Source: Syntrophomonadaceae bacterium
Lineage (GTDB): Bacteria > Bacillota > Dethiobacteria > DTU022
Reading direction: 5' to 3'
Assembly: GCA_007136055.1 (NCBI GenBank)
Contig: SLHT01000133.1
Coordinates: forward strand, 1-9,800
DNA length: 9,800 nucleotides
Below the pieces are notes generated by a model. That model ran no database searches, was not told where the DNA came from, and saw nothing but the letters and a program-made list of their open reading frames with translations. Of this stretch, positions 8,381 through 9,800 are shown piece by piece. Every line of letters starts with the position of its first letter. The stretch's first letter is position 1. The position numbers and the translations under genes are program-made.

Positions 8381-8429
8381 CAAAGATATAGTAGGTTATG
8401 CCCTGGAGGTATAACCTACTATATCTTTG
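8381..8429. terminator. Perfect 19-bp inverted repeat (hairpin), possible bidirectional terminator
   Basis: CAAAGATATAGTAGGTTAT (8381-8399) is followed by an 11-base spacer and its exact reverse complement (8411-8429). It lies between the end of the addA-like gene (8308) and the end of the convergent zinc-protein gene (8477), where a shared terminator would be expected. Neither side has a T run right after the stem, so it is not a textbook intrinsic terminator. The stem is also longer and more AT-rich than usual. The rest of the 8309-8476 gap shows no gene I can support. Confidence 0.6.
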
Positions 8430-8476
8430 GGTTATTACTGTTGTCATTGCTTGTCATTTTCCTGCCTTCGATACTT

Positions 8477-8644
8477 CTAAACCCTAACTTTGTCAGCAGG
8501 TTTCTTGCATACTTTGCATACTCCTTTACCCGGTCCGCCAACACAGCTTGGACAGCCCAGGGTGCCGCAATTAGTACATTTAATCATTAGACCCGACTTC
8601 TTACCGCAGCTTTTACATGGGTTTGGCGATGACCAGTTGCCCAT
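8477..8644 (-). CDS. 55-aa eight-cysteine zinc-binding protein (RING/treble-clef-like spacing)
   Basis: From ATG 8644 the protein has 55 residues and four CxxC pairs: Cys10/13, Cys23/26, Cys31/34 and Cys43/46. The spacing is C-x2-C-x9-C-x2-C-x4-C-x2-C-x8-C-x2-C, enough to hold two zinc ions. It resembles the order of pairs in cross-brace (RING-type) or tandem zinc-ribbon folds. It lacks the histidine of classical RING domains, so no ubiquitin-type activity should be assumed. Its basic tail (KVCKKPADKVRV) would suit nucleic-acid or protein binding. The start is decided by AAAGGAGG (8651-8658) with 6-bp spacing; an upstream in-frame ATG at 8698 falls inside the palindrome and has no binding site. 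The gene converges on the helicase-nuclease operon and diverges from the vWA-like gene. Its promoter contains the third palindrome. The zinc-binding call is strong and the biological role is unknown. Confidence 0.82.
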   Translation of the reverse strand: MGNWSSPNPCKSCGKKSGLMIKCTNCGTLGCPSCVGGPGKGVCKVCKKPADKVRV

Positions 8645-8650
8645 AATGTC

Positions 8651-8658
8651 CCTCCTTT
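8651..8658 (-). promoter_or_regulatory. Ribosome binding site fixing the start of the zinc protein at 8644
   Basis: On the - strand, AAAGGAGG lies 6 bp before ATG 8644. This excludes the 18-residue N-terminal extension (MCLFTLVCLICEHERRDI) that the upstream ATG at 8698 would add; that extension would be encoded across the promoter itself. Confidence 0.8.
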
Positions 8659-8683
8659 CATGTTCACAAATCAAACATACCAA

Positions 8684-8712
8684 AGTAAAGAGACACATAT
8701 GTGTCTTATCAA
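8684..8712 (-). promoter_or_regulatory. Sigma-A promoter of the zinc protein, spacer filled by the operator
   Basis: Read on the - strand, the -35 TTGATA (8712-8707, 5 of 6 bases) and the -10 TTTACT (8689-8684, 4 of 6) are separated by exactly 17 bp. Sixteen of those are the perfect palindrome 8691-8706. A dimeric protein on the palindrome would directly exclude RNA polymerase, which argues for repression at this site. The start of transcription would be near 8677, with a leader of about 33 nt. Confidence 0.6.
8691..8706. promoter_or_regulatory. Palindromic operator candidate, copy 3 (perfect 16-bp palindrome)
   Basis: AGACACATATGTGTCT equals its own reverse complement over all 16 bases. It is the best copy of the element also found at 501-516 and 1855-1870. 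It lies in the 202-bp divergent gap between the zinc-protein gene (start 8644) and the vWA-like gene (start 8847), so it may act on both. For the + strand gene the promoter is less clear: TTGTTA (8714-8719) with TATGTG (8736-8741), or TTGTAG (8748-8753) with TATAGT (8773-8778), are the candidates. Confidence 0.75.
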
Positions 8713-8846
8713 CTTGTTATCCTTATTTTGAGATTTATGTGGCGAGATTGTAGTTTTGCTTATTTTCTTGCTTATAGTCGTGGTTTTATGTGCTGATGCT
8801 TGTGCTATTTAATTGATTAAACATAATTCGGGAGGTTGTGTGAGTA

Positions 8847-9491
8847 ATGGTTAATGACTGGGTTCGACCTTTGAAAAATGCAGTCAGGCAAATAACGGAG
8901 CGTGAAGTATGGGGGTTTGATCCTGATGCGCCTCATCCTAGGGTGCAGGGTCAGTTTGGTTTAGAAGTGCGGGTTTTTAATAAGCAGTTCAGGCACTTGT
9001 TTCTCTGCTTTGATGTGTCAGAAGGTGTTGATTTTACCAGGGATTATGCTGATGTAATAGATTGTCTCGACAGAATTTACAAGGGGATTGGCAAGCGGTT
9101 CAAGAGAATTCATGTTAACTATTGGGCTGAGAATAGTTATCTAGTCGAACCATTTTCAATAAACGGGCAGCGACTTTTATCAGAACTAAGCAGCCGCTAT
9201 GCTGGGCTCGAAGATGAGCCTAAATCCAGACGTGCTTTAGCATCAGCAATCGTTAAGCCCTTTGGTGTTGATGAACAGTGGTTTAAGCTAAAACCGGATA
9301 TGCTATTGATTTTTACCAGTGATAATATTGAAAATGACCAGGCTGATCAGAACCTGCATCACTTCAGGCGGTTTAGAGAAAGAACTGTCTGGGTTTATGT
9401 CACGGCTGAAAAAGAACCCGATTTGTCAGTGATTAGCAGTATAGAGCCAAAACTTAAGAGAAGAGTGGTCCCGGTGGTGAGGCATGGATAA
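8847..9491 (+). CDS. Hypothetical protein with a degenerate von Willebrand A-like domain, 214 aa
   Basis: The product is a soluble 214-aa protein with no signal peptide or membrane segment. The hydrophobic strand HLFLCFDVSEG ends in Asp56-x-Ser58-x-Gly60, close to the DxSxS metal-binding motif of vWA domains. Later MLLIFTSDN (152-160) resembles the vWA strand ending in (S/T)DG, here Thr157-Ser-Asp159. The stretch between (RIHVNYWAENSYLVEPF, about residues 86-102) fits the alternating strand and helix pattern of that fold. The incomplete motif suggests a protein-binding module with reduced or absent metal binding, and the family assignment is tentative. GGGAGGT (8830-8836) lies 10 bp before the ATG. 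It diverges from the zinc-protein gene across the palindrome at 8691-8706, so it may be co-regulated. The remains of another reading frame begin 2 bp after its stop. Its role is unknown; vWA-type proteins commonly act as assembly factors for partner ATPases. Confidence 0.75.
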   Translation: MVNDWVRPLKNAVRQITEREVWGFDPDAPHPRVQGQFGLEVRVFNKQFRHLFLCFDVSEGVDFTRDYADVIDCLDRIYKGIGKRFKRIHVNYWAENSYLVEPFSINGQRLLSELSSRYAGLEDEPKSRRALASAIVKPFGVDEQWFKLKPDMLLIFTSDNIENDQADQNLHHFRRFRERTVWVYVTAEKEPDLSVISSIEPKLKRRVVPVVRHG

Positions 9492-9493
9492 TT

Positions 9494-9580
9494 ATGTGGA
9501 AACCTGTTTCATTTGAAGAGTAGTTTGAAAGCAGAAAAAAATACAACATATCACATGAAGAATTAATAAAAGAAGAATAA
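9494..9580 (+). pseudogene. Possible decayed small gene with an in-frame TAG
   Basis: An ATG 2 bp after the stop of the vWA-like gene opens MWKPVSFEE, then a TAG (9521-9523). The same frame continues FESRKKYNISHEELIKEE to a TAA (9578-9580). The charged helical character and similar composition on both sides of the TAG look like one small protein interrupted by a nonsense change. The reading frame resumes briefly after the TAA as well. It is too short to identify and chance is not excluded. Confidence 0.3.
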
Positions 9581-9602
9581 GCTAATGAAATGTGCGGGTT
9601 AA

Positions 9603-9755
9603 GAATATTATCAAGCTGATCTGGTTGTTGCTTAAGCATGTGCAGGAATAGAGGGGAAGGCGGAAACCTTAATGATGGACGTCTTGCCTGAGGTTATCGA
9701 ATCAAAACCGCTTGTCCAGTCGGGTGTAAATGTAGTGCTGTTTGATACGCCGTAA
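9603..9755 (+). pseudogene. Possible gene remnant with one in-frame stop
   Basis: One frame reads EYYQADLVVA, a TAA at 9633-9635, then ACAGIEGKAETLMMDVLPEV, continuing to end in QSGVNVVLFDTP before TAA 9753-9755. The alternation of hydrophobic and polar residues and the usual-looking C-terminus resemble a real protein end rather than noise. No start codon with a ribosome binding site precedes it; ATG 9672 is the first available. It may be what is left of a deleted or frameshifted gene. I do not recognise the family. Confidence 0.3.
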
Positions 9756-9776
9756 TAGATATCTGCGGTTAAACTT

Positions 9777-9797
9777 ACTTTTTACTTTTTACTTTTT
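9777..9797. repeat. ACTTTTT heptanucleotide tandem repeat, three copies, reaching the window edge
   Basis: Three exact copies of ACTTTTT occupy 9777-9797, followed by ACA at the end of the window, so the array may continue. It is a low-complexity tandem repeat outside any gene. Confidence 0.75.
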
Positions 9798-9800
9798 ACA

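Noticed and set aside
8369..8590. 73-aa + strand frame with a hydrophobic stretch (YYIFGLLLLSLLVIFLPSI), a possible membrane protein
   Set aside because: It runs through the perfect inverted repeat and then antisense to the better supported zinc-protein gene, and it has only a weak ribosome binding site.
9012..9019. Fourth copy of the palindromic element (GATGTGTC in the vWA-like gene)
   Set aside because: Only half of the element matches and the palindrome partner is missing; it is inside a coding region and probably chance.
9454..9639. 61-aa - strand frame at the right end
   Set aside because: No ribosome binding site is evident, it overlaps the end of the vWA-like gene, and its composition does not look like a protein.

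Overview
The window looks like chromosomal DNA of a Bacillota member, probably a clostridial lineage. The evidence is strong AGGAGG-type ribosome binding sites, TATAAT-type promoters, a helicase-nuclease pair in addB-addA order, and a moderately GC-rich coding style with AT-rich gaps. No species can be named from the sequence. There are no RNA genes, CRISPR arrays, transposases or complete insertion sequences.

Layout: (1) Positions 1-240 hold the 3' end of an unidentified + strand gene, followed by a terminator-like hairpin. (2) Positions 240-443 hold a small charged hypothetical protein on the - strand, divergent from (3) a WYL-domain transcription regulator (617-1720, with a GTG start). (4) Positions 1954-8308 hold a two-gene operon of about 6.4 kb. 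It encodes an AddB-like PD-(D/E)XK nuclease with Fe-S cysteines, and an AddA/UvrD-like superfamily 1A helicase with its own C-terminal nuclease domain; the genes overlap by 8 bp. (5) A perfect 19-bp inverted repeat lies between this operon and a convergent 55-aa eight-cysteine zinc protein (8477-8644, - strand). (6) Divergent from that is a 214-aa protein with features of a degenerate von Willebrand A-like domain (8847-9491). (7) Positions 9492-9800 contain no intact gene, only possible decayed coding fragments and an ACTTTTT tandem repeat that runs off the edge.

The most notable signal is a palindromic element of consensus GACAYAWRTGTGTCTT. It occurs three times, always in a gap between genes: at 501-516 (between the small - strand gene and the WYL gene), 1855-1870 (just upstream of addB) and 8691-8706 (between the zinc-protein gene and the vWA-like gene). 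The third copy is a perfect 16-bp palindrome filling the spacer of a good sigma-A promoter. I infer that this is the operator of the WYL regulator, and that the flanking small genes and the helicase-nuclease operon form one locally controlled unit. WYL proteins are known as regulators of DNA-damage and phage-defence loci, so an inducible DNA-processing or defence module is a reasonable hypothesis. The window does not exclude the simpler reading that addB-addA is the organism's ordinary double-strand-break repair enzyme, with its local regulator beside it.
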